DNA from: Tomitella fengzijianii
Lineage (GTDB): Bacteria; Actinomycetota; Actinomycetes; Mycobacteriales; Mycobacteriaceae
Assembly (NCBI RefSeq): GCF_007559025.1
Contig: NZ_CP041765.1
Span: forward strand, 2,476,679-2,540,678
DNA length: 64,000 nucleotides
Direction of reading: 5' to 3'
The notes under the pieces: generated by a model
The model's database searches: none
The model's input: only the letters and a program-made list of their open reading frames with translations
Told to the model about the DNA's origin: nothing
Translations under genes and position numbers: made by a program
Shown here: positions 38,208 through 46,962 of the stretch, piece after piece
Layout of the letters: every line of letters begins with the position of its first letter
Position numbering within the stretch: position 1 is the first letter of the stretch

Positions 38208-39157
38208 CAGTGCGCCCCCGTCGCCTCGGCCTGTTCGCGCTCCAGCGCCCTGCGCTGCCGCGCGGTGAGTTGGCGGCTGGCGCCCTTGGAGAAGTACTTC
38301 TCCAGGAAGTGCTGCCCCACCATCAGCACGCTCGTGATCGCCAAATACCAGGTGGCGGCGACGAGCAGGAGCGGGATCGGCTCGAAGATGACCCCGGCTA
38401 TGTCACGTTGACGACCGTAGAGTTCCATCGTGTACGGCACGGCGCTGACCAGCGAGGTGGTCTTGAGCATGCCGATCAGCTCGTTGCCCGTGGGCGGGAT
38501 GATCACCCGCATCGCCTGCGGCAGCACCGTGCGCCTCATCGTCTGCCACCAGGTCATGCCCAGCGCGATCGACGCCTCCGTCTGCCCCTCGTTCACCGAC
38601 GAGATGCCGGCGCGGACGATCTCCGCCATGTAGGCCGCCTCGTTGAGGCCCAGCCCGATGATCGCGAACATGAACGCCGCATTGAGGTCTTGCAGGTCGA
38701 TGTGCGCGAACTGCTGGACGAACGGTATTCCGAGGTCGATCCGCTTGTAGATGGCCGGAAACAGACCCCAGAACACCAGCTGCACGTACACCGGCGTGCC
38801 ACGGAAGAACCACACGAACAGCCACGACGAGCCGCGCAGGACCGGGTTGGGCGAGAGCCGCATCACCGCGAGCACCACGCCCAGGACGATCGCGAGCACC
38901 ATCGACAGGATCGTCAGCTGGACGGTGTTCCAGGCCGCGCTGCTGATGCGTTCGTCGAACAGGTAGCGCCCGTAGGTGCCCCACCCGTAGGCCTCGTTGG
39001 TGGCGGCCCCGTAGACGAACAGCGCGAACAACGCGACGATGACCACGGCCGCGGCCCAGCGGCCGGGATGCCGCAGCGGAACGGCCCGGATGGGGGCGGG
39101 CTCCACGGCGTCCGGTTCGCCGCCGGCGGGCGGGCCGGTCATGTCGGGCCCGGTCAT
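38207..39157 (-). CDS. Polar amino-acid ABC importer, permease
   Basis: 316 residues, HisM/GlnP-type inner-membrane subunit. After a cytosolic N-tail there is an early TM helix ([15 protein letters not shown]), then five more. Typical phrases are [41 protein letters not shown], and the ATPase-docking EAA loop [46 protein letters not shown] 39157 overlaps the binding-protein stop as ATGA. As a lone permease gene it probably acts as a homodimer. Confidence 0.93.
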   Translation of the reverse strand: MTGPDMTGPPAGGEPDAVEPAPIRAVPLRHPGRWAAAVVIVALFALFVYGAATNEAYGWGTYGRYLFDERISSAAWNTVQLTILSMVLAIVLGVVLAVMRLSPNPVLRGSSWLFVWFFRGTPVYVQLVFWGLFPAIYKRIDLGIPFVQQFAHIDLQDLNAAFMFAIIGLGLNEAAYMAEIVRAGISSVNEGQTEASIALGMTWWQTMRRTVLPQAMRVIIPPTGNELIGMLKTTSLVSAVPYTMELYGRQRDIAGVIFEPIPLLLVAATWYLAITSVLMVGQHFLEKYFSKGASRQLTARQRRALEREQAEATGAH

Positions 39158-40071
39158 GACGCCGCCGCGTTGATCCGCGAGGTCGTGATCATTCCAGCTT
39201 CAACTCCCCAGTCCTCGGCGATGGTGCGGTAGGCGCCGGTGTCGATGAGATGCTGCATCGCCTGCTGCAACGCGGGCCCCAGCGGTGAGCCCGTGCGCAC
39301 CGGCCACCCGTACGGTGCGGAGTCCTTCACCGGGCCCGCGAAGGCCAGGCGGCCGTCGGAGCGCTTGATCGCGTACGCCGTCACAGGCAGGTCCGCGGAG
39401 AACGCGTCGACACGGCCGAGCAGCAGCGCGTTGGTGGCGTCCGCCTGGCTCAGGTACTTGATCTTGTGGACGGGCGGCTCGCCCGCGGCCGCGCAGGCCT
39501 CGCTCACCGCGGGAACCTCCACGATGTCCTCCGTGGTCCCGGTCTGCACCGCGACGCGCAGCCCGCAGGCGTCCCCGGGAAGGATGTGATCGCCGCTCTG
39601 CTGCGCCCACCGGATGCCGGACCGGTAGTAGGTGACGAAATCGACCGCGTTCTCCCGCTCGAGGGTGTCGGTGAACGACGACATGCCCAGGTCGTACGTG
39701 CCGGCCTGGACCGCCGGGATGATCTTGTCGAAGTCCGCCTGCTCGTACCGTGCGGTCAGCCCCAGCACGGCGGCCACCGCGTTCATCAGATCCACGTCGA
39801 ATCCGACGATCTTCCCCGACGGGTCCTTGAACTCGTTGGGCGCGTACGGCGGGTTGGTCCCCACCTCCAGCCGGCCCGCGGCACGGATCTGCGGCGGAAC
39901 CAGCGCGGCGATCGAGGGGACCGGTTCGATGTGCAGCGGCGTGCGCTGCGGAACGGTGCCGTCGTCGTTCTTGACGCACCCCGCCAACAGCAGTGTCAGC
40001 GCACCGATCAGAGCGATGCATGCGCCCGCCCATCGCGCAGGCCTGCGTCCCGCTCCGGGGCCGGCCTGCAC
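39154..40071 (-). CDS. Polar amino-acid ABC importer, substrate-binding lipoprotein
   Basis: 305 residues from GTG 40071 (GGAGG 5 nt upstream). Signal peptide with lipobox LLAGC (Cys30). SBP family 3 features: RLEVGTNPPYAPNEFKDPSGKIVGFDVDLMNAVAAVLG near the ligand site, and YDLGMSSFTDTLERENAVDFVTYYRSG. Ligand likely glutamate, glutamine or a related polar amino acid; the exact one cannot be told. Frame upstream of the GTG is Arg-rich non-coding. First gene of the importer operon. Confidence 0.92.
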   Translation of the reverse strand: MQAGPGAGRRPARWAGACIALIGALTLLLAGCVKNDDGTVPQRTPLHIEPVPSIAALVPPQIRAAGRLEVGTNPPYAPNEFKDPSGKIVGFDVDLMNAVAAVLGLTARYEQADFDKIIPAVQAGTYDLGMSSFTDTLERENAVDFVTYYRSGIRWAQQSGDHILPGDACGLRVAVQTGTTEDIVEVPAVSEACAAAGEPPVHKIKYLSQADATNALLLGRVDAFSADLPVTAYAIKRSDGRLAFAGPVKDSAPYGWPVRTGSPLGPALQQAMQHLIDTGAYRTIAEDWGVEAGMITTSRINAAAS

Positions 40072-40144
40072 GGACACCTCCACGGAACGTCGATCCGGCA
40101 CGCGGACAGGGTACGCGCCGCCGGTGCCGCCGCCCGACACCGAC

Positions 40145-40990
40145 CTACAGCGACAGCGCGATGCCCACGCGCATCGCCTCGGCCCTCCCCTGCCGCAGTC
40201 CGGCCTCGACCGCAGGCCCCCGGGTGGACGGGTCCATCGGGTCGACCCCGATCGCGGTGAGCGAAGCGGCATCCGGGTCGATCACGGCGCTGCGCACTGC
40301 CGCGCCCAACTCCTCGAGCTCGGCATCGGTGCCCGGCCCCACCAGCGACATGGTGAACGGCGCGACGACGAGGACCTCGGTGCACCCGTCGGCCTGATCG
40401 GCATGCGTGGGCGAGGCCATCCCGCCGTCGAAGTACTGGCGGCCGTCCACGGTGACGAGCGGGAAGACGCCCGGCACTGCGCAGGAGGCGGCCACCGCCT
40501 CCGCGAGCGCCACGCCGGAATCCCGCCCCCAGATGCGGACCGCGCCCGTCTGCGCGTCCACCCCCGTCACCCGCAGCTCCACGTCCCGCGGCCAGTCACC
40601 GGGGACCATCGCCGCCATCGATTCGACATACGGCCCTTCCGGCACCGTGTCCGCGGCCCGCGCCAGAGCGCCCATCCGGCGCAGCTGCTCGTCGCGGGTG
40701 CCCGGCGTGCCGAGGACCTCCGCCCACGCGTCCGCGTCCGCCGTCAGCGGGGCACGCCACGCCGAGGTCGCGGCCCCGCCGGACCCGTGCGCGCTGCGCT
40801 GCCGGTCGAGCATCTCCTCGATCCGCACGCCGGCCGCCAGTGATGCGCCCACCACCGATCCCGCCGACGTTCCGACGATGCGGGATGCGCCGTCCAGGCG
40901 CACGCCGACCTCGGCGAGGCCCGCGATCACACCGATCTCCCAGGCGATCCCGGCCACTCCGCCGCCCCCGAGCACCACTGCCAGAGTCAT
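40145..40990 (-). CDS. Patatin-like phospholipase family protein
   Basis: 281 residues. The oxyanion loop GGGGVAGIAWEIGV, nucleophile elbow GTSAGS (Ser about residue 43) and dyad Asp in DGGMASPTHADQA are all intact, so lipid acyl hydrolase activity is plausible. Start: ATG 40990 with AGGAGG 6 nt upstream; the earlier ATG at 41020 adds only Arg-rich residues. No signal peptide or TM segment, so cytosolic. Lies between the importer and the divergent plsB, hinting at lipid turnover. Confidence 0.87.
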   Translation of the reverse strand: MTLAVVLGGGGVAGIAWEIGVIAGLAEVGVRLDGASRIVGTSAGSVVGASLAAGVRIEEMLDRQRSAHGSGGAATSAWRAPLTADADAWAEVLGTPGTRDEQLRRMGALARAADTVPEGPYVESMAAMVPGDWPRDVELRVTGVDAQTGAVRIWGRDSGVALAEAVAASCAVPGVFPLVTVDGRQYFDGGMASPTHADQADGCTEVLVVAPFTMSLVGPGTDAELEELGAAVRSAVIDPDAASLTAIGVDPMDPSTRGPAVEAGLRQGRAEAMRVGIALSL

Positions 40991-41186
40991 CCTCCGCCTC
41001 CTGACCTCGCGCCCCCGCATACCCCGCCCGCCCCTCGGAACCTACCCGTAGCACCCGTCGGCCGCCCGCGCATTCACGCGCAACCGGATTCCAGCGGACA
41101 CCCACCCGGTAGGTTCATCGATGCGGCGGATGGTGACGCGCGTCCCACCGTCGGCACGAGCGTTCCAACGCGGCGAGGAGGGGTCG

Positions 41187-43613
41187 ATGGATACCGGGGA
41201 TCCGGAAACCGTGGTGCTGGCACAAGCGTCCACGCCGCTGGAGCGCCGGCTGATCGAGCAGTGGATCAGCGAGGGCGCTCCGGGCCACGAGGAGATCGCC
41301 CCGGGCACCGCCGTGCGCAGCCTGCCGCTGTCGGCGCGCCGGCTGGCCTCCGCATTGGTGGACCGGACGGACGATCCTCTGCTGCTTCCGGTGAAGATCA
41401 CCTGGCTGCCGCCGGAGCGGGGCGGCCGCCGCAGCGCCCGCATCAGCGACGTCATCGCGTTGACCAACCCGCGCAACCCCAACCGGCTCATTCAGCGTCA
41501 CATCGTCCGGTCCTCCCCCGACCGTTGGCGGGTCATCACCGGTGAGCCCGCGCCGCTGGATGAGCTGCGGGCACGCTTCGCCGCCCTCGAGGAAGGCGCA
41601 GACGAGGCCCCCGGGACCGACGGAGCCGACGGCGGCGGCGGGAGCGTCCCCGCGGCGTCCGCGACCCGGGCGATGGAGCCCCTGCAGTACGGCGCGTTCG
41701 CGCGGTTCATCGTCAACACCGCCGTGGTGACGCTTGCGCGCAGCGAACGCGAACTGCTCGGCGAGCGCTACAAGGTGCCGCGGGTGGTGGCCGAGCAGAT
41801 CATGGACTCGCCCCGGTTCCGCCACCGGGTCGAGGAGCTGGGCCGGGAGAAGGGCCTGACCGACAGGCAATCGCTCGACCACGCGCAGGCCAGCCTGGAC
41901 AGCCTCGTGGCGGTCCAGAGCCGCCTGGTCTCAGACGTCTTCACGCAGATCATGCACCCGCTCTACGGCAACGCGTGGACCGTGGACGCCGACGAATCAC
42001 GGCTGACGGAGCTGCGCGAGCTCAACAAGACGCGACCGCTGGTGTTCCTCCCGTCGCACCGGTCCTACGCGGACGCCTTCGTGCTGGGCGACGTCCTGGC
42101 CCGCAACGAGTTTCCGCGCAATCACCTGCTGGGCGGGGCGAACCTGCAGTTCTGGCCCATCGGCGCGATCGCCAAACGCACCGGCACCGTGTTCATCCGG
42201 CGCAGCTTCGGCGACGACACCATCTACAAGGCCTCGCTCGAGGAGTACTTCGCCCACCTGCTTTCCAAACGCTTCAATTTGGAGTGGTACTTCGAGGGCG
42301 GGCGCACCCGCACCGGCAAGCTCCGCAAGCCCAAATACGGACTTCTCAACTACGTCGCGAACTCGGTGCGCAGCGGCAGGGTGAACGACGCCCTGCTCGT
42401 CCCGGTGTCGATCACCTACGAGCGCATGGCCGAGGTGGGCGCCGTGGCCGCCGAACAGATGGGCGCGGCAAAGCAGCCCGAGGGCCTCAAGTGGATGGCC
42501 CGCTACGCCCGCGGACAGCAGCGGCGCGCGGGCAACGTGTACGTGCGCTTCGGCGATCCGATCTCGCTGCGCGACCAGCTCACCGCCGCCGGCGATCCGG
42601 ACCTGGCCGCCGGGCCGGACGACGCCCCGGCCACGCCCGACGAGCACGACGCGCGGGCGCGCCTGGCGCTCCAGAAGACGGGCATCGAAGTCGCGGTGGG
42701 CATCAACCGGGCCACCCCCGTCACCATCAACTCGCTGGTCACCCTGGCGCTGCTGGGTGTCCGTGACCGAGCGCTGACGCTGAGCGAGGTGGCCGCGGTC
42801 ATCGCGCCCGTGCGCGAGTACCTGGACCGGCGGGACATCCCCCAGGGCGAGCTCTCCGTGCTCGACACCGATGCCGGGCTGGCGAACGTCCTCCGCAGGC
42901 TGGCGGACGGCGGCGTGGTCACCGTCTACGACGGCGGCGTCGAGCCCGTCTACGCCATCGAGCCGGGCCAGCACATCGTCGCCGCGTTCTACCGCAACAG
43001 CGGCATCCACTGGTTCGTCAACCGCGCGATCCTGGAGCTCTCCATCGTGCACGCGCACCAGGGCTCGTACAGCGACCCGGCACGCGCCGGCTGGGAGGAG
43101 TCCAAGCGGCTGCGCGACCTTCTGAAGTTCGAGTTCTTCTTCCCCGAACGCGACACGTTCGAGGCGGAGCTGACCGAGGAGCTCGAGCTGGTGGCCCCGG
43201 AATGGCGCAGCACCTTCCCCTCCGCCGACGTGGCACTGGAACGGCTGGTCGCCACCGGGTTCTTCATGGCGCACCGCACGCTCCGCTCGTTCTTCGGCGC
43301 CCAGCTGGTGGTGGCCGAGCGGCTGGCCGTCAGGACACCCGACACGCCGTTCGACCGCGCCGCGTTCCTGGCGGAGTGCTCGGCCGTGGGCCGTCAGATG
43401 CTGCTGCAGGGGCGGCTCTACGGGCCCGAGTCGCTGTCGCTCGAGTTGTTCGCCGCCGCAGTCGAGCTCGCCGACAACCGCGGCCTGCTGGGCCCCGGCG
43501 GCACGGAACTGGCCGGCCGGCGCGAGGAGTTCGCGGAGCAGCTCCGGGCGATCGTTCGCGCGCTGGCCGTCACCGAAGCTCTCGACGTATCCAACCGGAA
43601 GGAACAGCCTTGA
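41187..43613 (+). CDS. plsB: Glycerol-3-phosphate 1-O-acyltransferase
   Basis: First acylation step of phospholipid synthesis, membrane-associated. 808 residues from ATG 41187 (GAGGAGGGG 4 nt upstream), whose N-terminus ETVVLAQASTPLERRLIEQW aligns with mycobacterial PlsB2. The acyltransferase blocks are LPSHRSYADAFV (HX4D), GAIAKRTGTVFIRRSF, WYFEGGRTRTGKLRKPKYG and LLVPVSITYERM. An in-frame ATG at 41121 sits 6 nt after a TAGGTT box and could also serve as a leaderless start. Overlaps the next gene (TTGA). Confidence 0.93.
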   Translation: MDTGDPETVVLAQASTPLERRLIEQWISEGAPGHEEIAPGTAVRSLPLSARRLASALVDRTDDPLLLPVKITWLPPERGGRRSARISDVIALTNPRNPNRLIQRHIVRSSPDRWRVITGEPAPLDELRARFAALEEGADEAPGTDGADGGGGSVPAASATRAMEPLQYGAFARFIVNTAVVTLARSERELLGERYKVPRVVAEQIMDSPRFRHRVEELGREKGLTDRQSLDHAQASLDSLVAVQSRLVSDVFTQIMHPLYGNAWTVDADESRLTELRELNKTRPLVFLPSHRSYADAFVLGDVLARNEFPRNHLLGGANLQFWPIGAIAKRTGTVFIRRSFGDDTIYKASLEEYFAHLLSKRFNLEWYFEGGRTRTGKLRKPKYGLLNYVANSVRSGRVNDALLVPVSITYERMAEVGAVAAEQMGAAKQPEGLKWMARYARGQQRRAGNVYVRFGDPISLRDQLTAAGDPDLAAGPDDAPATPDEHDARARLALQKTGIEVAVGINRATPVTINSLVTLALLGVRDRALTLSEVAAVIAPVREYLDRRDIPQGELSVLDTDAGLANVLRRLADGGVVTVYDGGVEPVYAIEPGQHIVAAFYRNSGIHWFVNRAILELSIVHAHQGSYSDPARAGWEESKRLRDLLKFEFFFPERDTFEAELTEELELVAPEWRSTFPSADVALERLVATGFFMAHRTLRSFFGAQLVVAERLAVRTPDTPFDRAAFLAECSAVGRQMLLQGRLYGPESLSLELFAAAVELADNRGLLGPGGTELAGRREEFAEQLRAIVRALAVTEALDVSNRKEQP

Positions 43614-45064
43614 GCGTCGACAACACTGCGACCCGCCCGCTCGACGACGCCCTTGCGCGCATCGCCGCCGCACCCGACGGCCCCGGCGTGGCGGCGATGT
43701 TCGACTTCGACGGCACCATCGTCCACGGCTACTCCGGGGTGCACTTCTTCCGCGACCGGCTGACGGCGGGCAAGGTGGGGCCGCGCGAACTCCTGGGCAC
43801 GGCCGTCAACGGCCTGCGCGGCACCGACAGCGAGGCCGAGTTCGAACGCTTCGTCGCCGTCGCCTTCCGCGCGTGGGCCGGTCACACCGAGGCGGAACTG
43901 CAGCAGGTGGGACGCGACGTCTTCGAGAACACCCTGGCGGGGCTGATCTACCCGGAGGCCTGGCGGCTCATCGAGGCGCACAAGCGCAAGAGGCACACGC
44001 TCGTCATCGCCTCGTCCGCTTCGCGGTACCAGTTCGAGGCGGCGGCCGAATCACTGGGAGTGGACAACCTGCTCTTCACCCCGCTCGAGGTGGTGGACGG
44101 GGTCCTCACCGGGAAGGTCGACGGAGCATCGCTGTGGCGCAGCGGCAAGGCCCGTGCCGCACGGGAGTTCGCCGCCGAGCATGACATCGACACCACAACC
44201 TCCTTCGCCTATTCCAACGGCGGCGAGGACGTCGGGTTCCTCGCCACCATGGGCCACCCCACTGCCGTCAATCCGGACAAGAAGCTGACCCGCGAGGCGG
44301 ACGAACGCGGCTGGCCGGTGCTGCGGTTCCGGCAGCGCGGCGCATACAACGTCAAGGACCTCGCCCGCACCGCCGCCTCCCTGGGCACACTCGCCGGGTC
44401 CGTGGGCGCCGGCGTGGGGCTGGGGCTGCTGAACCTCGACCGTCGCGTGGGCATCGACGCGGTCTCCGCCATCGCACCGGAGACGATGCTGGCGACGGCC
44501 GGAGTCCGCGTGGACATCCGCGGCGAGGACAACGCGTGGAAAACGCGCCCCGCCGTGTTCATATTCAACCACCAGAGTTTCCTGGACACGGTGCTGATCG
44601 CCCGGGTGCTGCGCGAGGGGTTCACCGGCGTCACCAAGAAGGAGATGGCCACGAACCCGCTGTACGGGCTGCCGCTGCGCATCGCGGGCGCCACCTTCGT
44701 GGACCGGCAGAACACCGACCGGGCCAAGGAGGCGCTCCGGCCGGTGGTCGACACCCTGCGAGCCGGGACGTCGGTGGTCATCTCCCCCGAGGGCACCCGC
44801 TCGCTCACGCCGTCGATCGGCCGCTTCAAGAAGGGCGCCTTCCACATCGCCATCCAGGCCGGCGTGCCGGTCGTGCCGATCGTCATCCGCAACGCGGGCG
44901 AACTCATGTCCAAGGGCGCCAAGCTGGTCCGCTCCGGCACGGTCGACATCGCCGTGCTCCCGCCGATGGATGTCTCCGGCTGGGATCCCGCCGATCTGCA
45001 GCCCCGCATCGATGCGGTCGAATCCCTTTACCGCGATACGCTCAACGACTGGCCGCGCGGATGA
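43610..45064 (+). CDS. plsC: HAD-type hydrolase fused to 1-acylglycerol-3-phosphate acyltransferase (PlsC)
   Basis: 484 residues from TTG 43610 (GGAAGGA 6 nt upstream; overlaps the plsB stop). N-terminal HAD subfamily IB phosphatase: MFDFDGTIV with the nucleophile Asp near 31, TLVIASSASRYQFE, FAYSNGGEDVGFLATMGHPTAVNPDKKL. A hydrophobic Gly-rich helix (SLGTLAGSVGAGVGLGLLN) joins it to the acyltransferase: FNHQSFLDTVLI (HX4D), GATFVDRQNTDRAKEAL, ISPEGTRSLTP and VPVVPIVIRNAGE. The same fusion is found in mycobacterial PlsC (Rv2483c type). With PlsB it would make phosphatidate in two steps; what the phosphatase half removes is not shown. Confidence 0.92.
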   Translation: MSVDNTATRPLDDALARIAAAPDGPGVAAMFDFDGTIVHGYSGVHFFRDRLTAGKVGPRELLGTAVNGLRGTDSEAEFERFVAVAFRAWAGHTEAELQQVGRDVFENTLAGLIYPEAWRLIEAHKRKRHTLVIASSASRYQFEAAAESLGVDNLLFTPLEVVDGVLTGKVDGASLWRSGKARAAREFAAEHDIDTTTSFAYSNGGEDVGFLATMGHPTAVNPDKKLTREADERGWPVLRFRQRGAYNVKDLARTAASLGTLAGSVGAGVGLGLLNLDRRVGIDAVSAIAPETMLATAGVRVDIRGEDNAWKTRPAVFIFNHQSFLDTVLIARVLREGFTGVTKKEMATNPLYGLPLRIAGATFVDRQNTDRAKEALRPVVDTLRAGTSVVISPEGTRSLTPSIGRFKKGAFHIAIQAGVPVVPIVIRNAGELMSKGAKLVRSGTVDIAVLPPMDVSGWDPADLQPRIDAVESLYRDTLNDWPRG

Positions 45065-45211
45065 GATGGTGATCGTGCGAGCCGGGGAGCAGCCACCGGC
45101 CCGGCGCCGCAGGTTCTACGGGTGGTGTCATGCCCGCAGTCGGATCAGGGGCGATCTCGCGACTGCGGACGGACCGCGTGCACTGCACGCACATACGAGA
45201 AAGGGAACGCG

Positions 45212-46759
45212 ATGACACAACCGGCCGACGCCGATCCGTCGCCGGGCCGCGAGGTCTGGTCCAGACGTTCGGTATTCATCCTCGCCGCGATCGGGTCCGC
45301 CGTGGGTCTGGGCAACATCTGGCGTTTCCCGTACGTCGCCTACTCCAACGGCGGCGGCGCGTTCATGATCCCCTACCTCGTGGCGCTGCTCACCGCGGGA
45401 ATCCCGCTGCTGTTCCTGTACTACTCGATCGGCCACCGGTTCAAAGGCTCACCGCCGCTGGCCTTCCGGCGCATGTCCAAACGGGCCGAGGGCCTGGGCT
45501 GGTGGCAGGTGGGGATCTGCTTCATCATCGCCGTCTACTACGCGGTGATCATCGCCTGGGCGGCCCGCTTCGCGATCTTCTCCGCCAAGGGCGACCTCTC
45601 CAGCCCCGAGAAGGCGGGTGACGCCTTCGGCAACCTCACCAAGTCCGACCAGACCTCGCTGGGCTTCGACTACGTCGCGGGAGTCGCGTGGCCGCTGCTG
45701 ATCACGTGGGTCGTGGTGATCGCGATCCTGGCGTTCGGCGTGCAGAAGGGCATCGGCGCCACTGCGCAGTTCTTCGTGCCGGTGCTGGTGGTCCTGTTCA
45801 TCGCCGTGGTCATCCGGGCCCTGCTGCTCGACGGCGCCGGCGAAGGCCTCAACTCGCTGTTCACCCCCGACTGGGGCGCGCTCACCGACTCGTCGGTGTG
45901 GATCGCCGCGTACGGGCAGATCTTCTTCTCGCTGTCCGTGGGCTTCGGCATCATGATCACCTACTCGTCGTACCTCAAGCGCAAGACCAACCTCACGGGT
46001 GCGGGCCTGGTGGTCGGGTTCTCCAACAGCGCGTTCGAAATCCTCGCCGGCATCGGCGTGTTCGCAGCCCTCGGCTACATGGCCGCGGTCCAGGGCGTGC
46101 CCGTCGTCGACGTGGCGGACAGCGGGATCGGGCTCGCCTTCGTCGCCTTCCCCACCATCATCTCCACCATGTGGGGCGGCTCAGTGTTCGGCCTGCTGTT
46201 CTTCATCTCGCTGATCTTCGCGGGGATCACCTCGCTGGTCAGCATCATCGAGGTGATCATCTCCGCCGTGCGCGACAAGACGGGGATGCGCCGCGTGCCC
46301 GCGACGATCCTGGTCGGCGCGGCGGCGACGATCGTCTCCATGGTGTTCTTCCCCACGCGCAGCGGCGTCTCCGTCCTCGATACGGTCGACCACTTCGCCA
46401 ACGAGTTCGGCATCGTCGGCGCGGCGTTGACATCGGTCGTCGTGGTCACCTGGCTGCTGCGGAAGCTGCCGCAGCAGCGTGACCATCTCAACGGCGTCTC
46501 CTCGTTCAAGCTCGGCTGGATCTGGATGGCGTGCGTAGGCGTGATCACCCCGATCGTCCTGGCATACATGCTCATCGACCAGATCATCGACACCGTGCAG
46601 AACGGGTACGGGGATTACGGCGGCGGGCTCGTCGCCGGATTCGGGTGGGCGCTGCAGATCGCGCTCATCGTCATCGCGGTGGCGGTCGGCTTCACCCGGT
46701 GGCACAAGTCCGCCGATCAGGTCATCGAATCCGACGACGCCGTAGCAGTGAGGAGCTGA
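45212..46759 (+). CDS. metP: Sodium-dependent methionine/alanine importer, NSS family
   Basis: 515 residues from ATG 45212 with AAGGGA upstream. Neurotransmitter:sodium symporter with about 12 TM helices; GLGNIWRFPYVAYSNGGGAFMIPY in TM1 is the sodium/substrate signature. The 36-residue MetS-like gene directly behind it identifies it as a MetP-type importer, as in Corynebacterium glutamicum MetPS, where both parts are needed for methionine and alanine uptake. Reads away from plsC with a 147-bp gap that shows no riboswitch motif I recognise. Confidence 0.88.
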   Translation: MTQPADADPSPGREVWSRRSVFILAAIGSAVGLGNIWRFPYVAYSNGGGAFMIPYLVALLTAGIPLLFLYYSIGHRFKGSPPLAFRRMSKRAEGLGWWQVGICFIIAVYYAVIIAWAARFAIFSAKGDLSSPEKAGDAFGNLTKSDQTSLGFDYVAGVAWPLLITWVVVIAILAFGVQKGIGATAQFFVPVLVVLFIAVVIRALLLDGAGEGLNSLFTPDWGALTDSSVWIAAYGQIFFSLSVGFGIMITYSSYLKRKTNLTGAGLVVGFSNSAFEILAGIGVFAALGYMAAVQGVPVVDVADSGIGLAFVAFPTIISTMWGGSVFGLLFFISLIFAGITSLVSIIEVIISAVRDKTGMRRVPATILVGAAATIVSMVFFPTRSGVSVLDTVDHFANEFGIVGAALTSVVVVTWLLRKLPQQRDHLNGVSSFKLGWIWMACVGVITPIVLAYMLIDQIIDTVQNGYGDYGGGLVAGFGWALQIALIVIAVAVGFTRWHKSADQVIESDDAVAVRS

Positions 46760-46761
46760 TC

Positions 46762-46872
46762 ATGGACGCATCCGCCATCGTCATGATGATCGTGGCACTG
46801 GTGACGGTGTGGGGCGGGCTGCTGGTCAGCGTGGTCCACCTGCACAAGCATCCGGACGAGGAGGAGGACTAG
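46762..46872 (+). CDS. metS: MetS-type small subunit of the methionine/alanine importer
   Basis: 36 residues, too short for many gene finders: MDASAIVMMIVALVTVWGGL then LVSVVHLHKHPDEEED. One TM helix followed by a His-rich juxtamembrane stretch and an acidic tail, the pattern of the MetS family. ATG 46762 is 2 nt after the metP stop, with GAGGAG inside the end of metP as ribosome-binding site. Followed by a bidirectional terminator. Confidence 0.88.
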   Translation: MDASAIVMMIVALVTVWGGLLVSVVHLHKHPDEEED

Positions 46873-46894
46873 CACTCCCCGTCGCCACCACCGT

Positions 46895-46946
46895 GCGGGG
46901 CGTTTTCCGGTGATCCTCGCGATCTGAGCACCGGAGAACGCCCCGC
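46895..46946. terminator. Bidirectional terminator between metS and polA
   Basis: GCGGGGCGTTTTCCGGTG (46895-46912) pairs with CACCGGAGAACGCCCCGC (46929-46946): 18 bp with a single G-U pair and a 16-nt loop. It is centred in the 90-bp gap between convergent genes. On both strands the outer arm runs through a short T-rich stretch (TTTT), helping either direction. Confidence 0.8.
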
Positions 46947-46962
46947 GCGGCGTTTCCGGCCG

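Noticed and set aside
45065-45211. SAM or methionine riboswitch in front of metP
   Set aside because: None of the SAM-riboswitch core motifs I know appear in the 147 bp; only ordinary GC-rich sequence and the ribosome-binding site.
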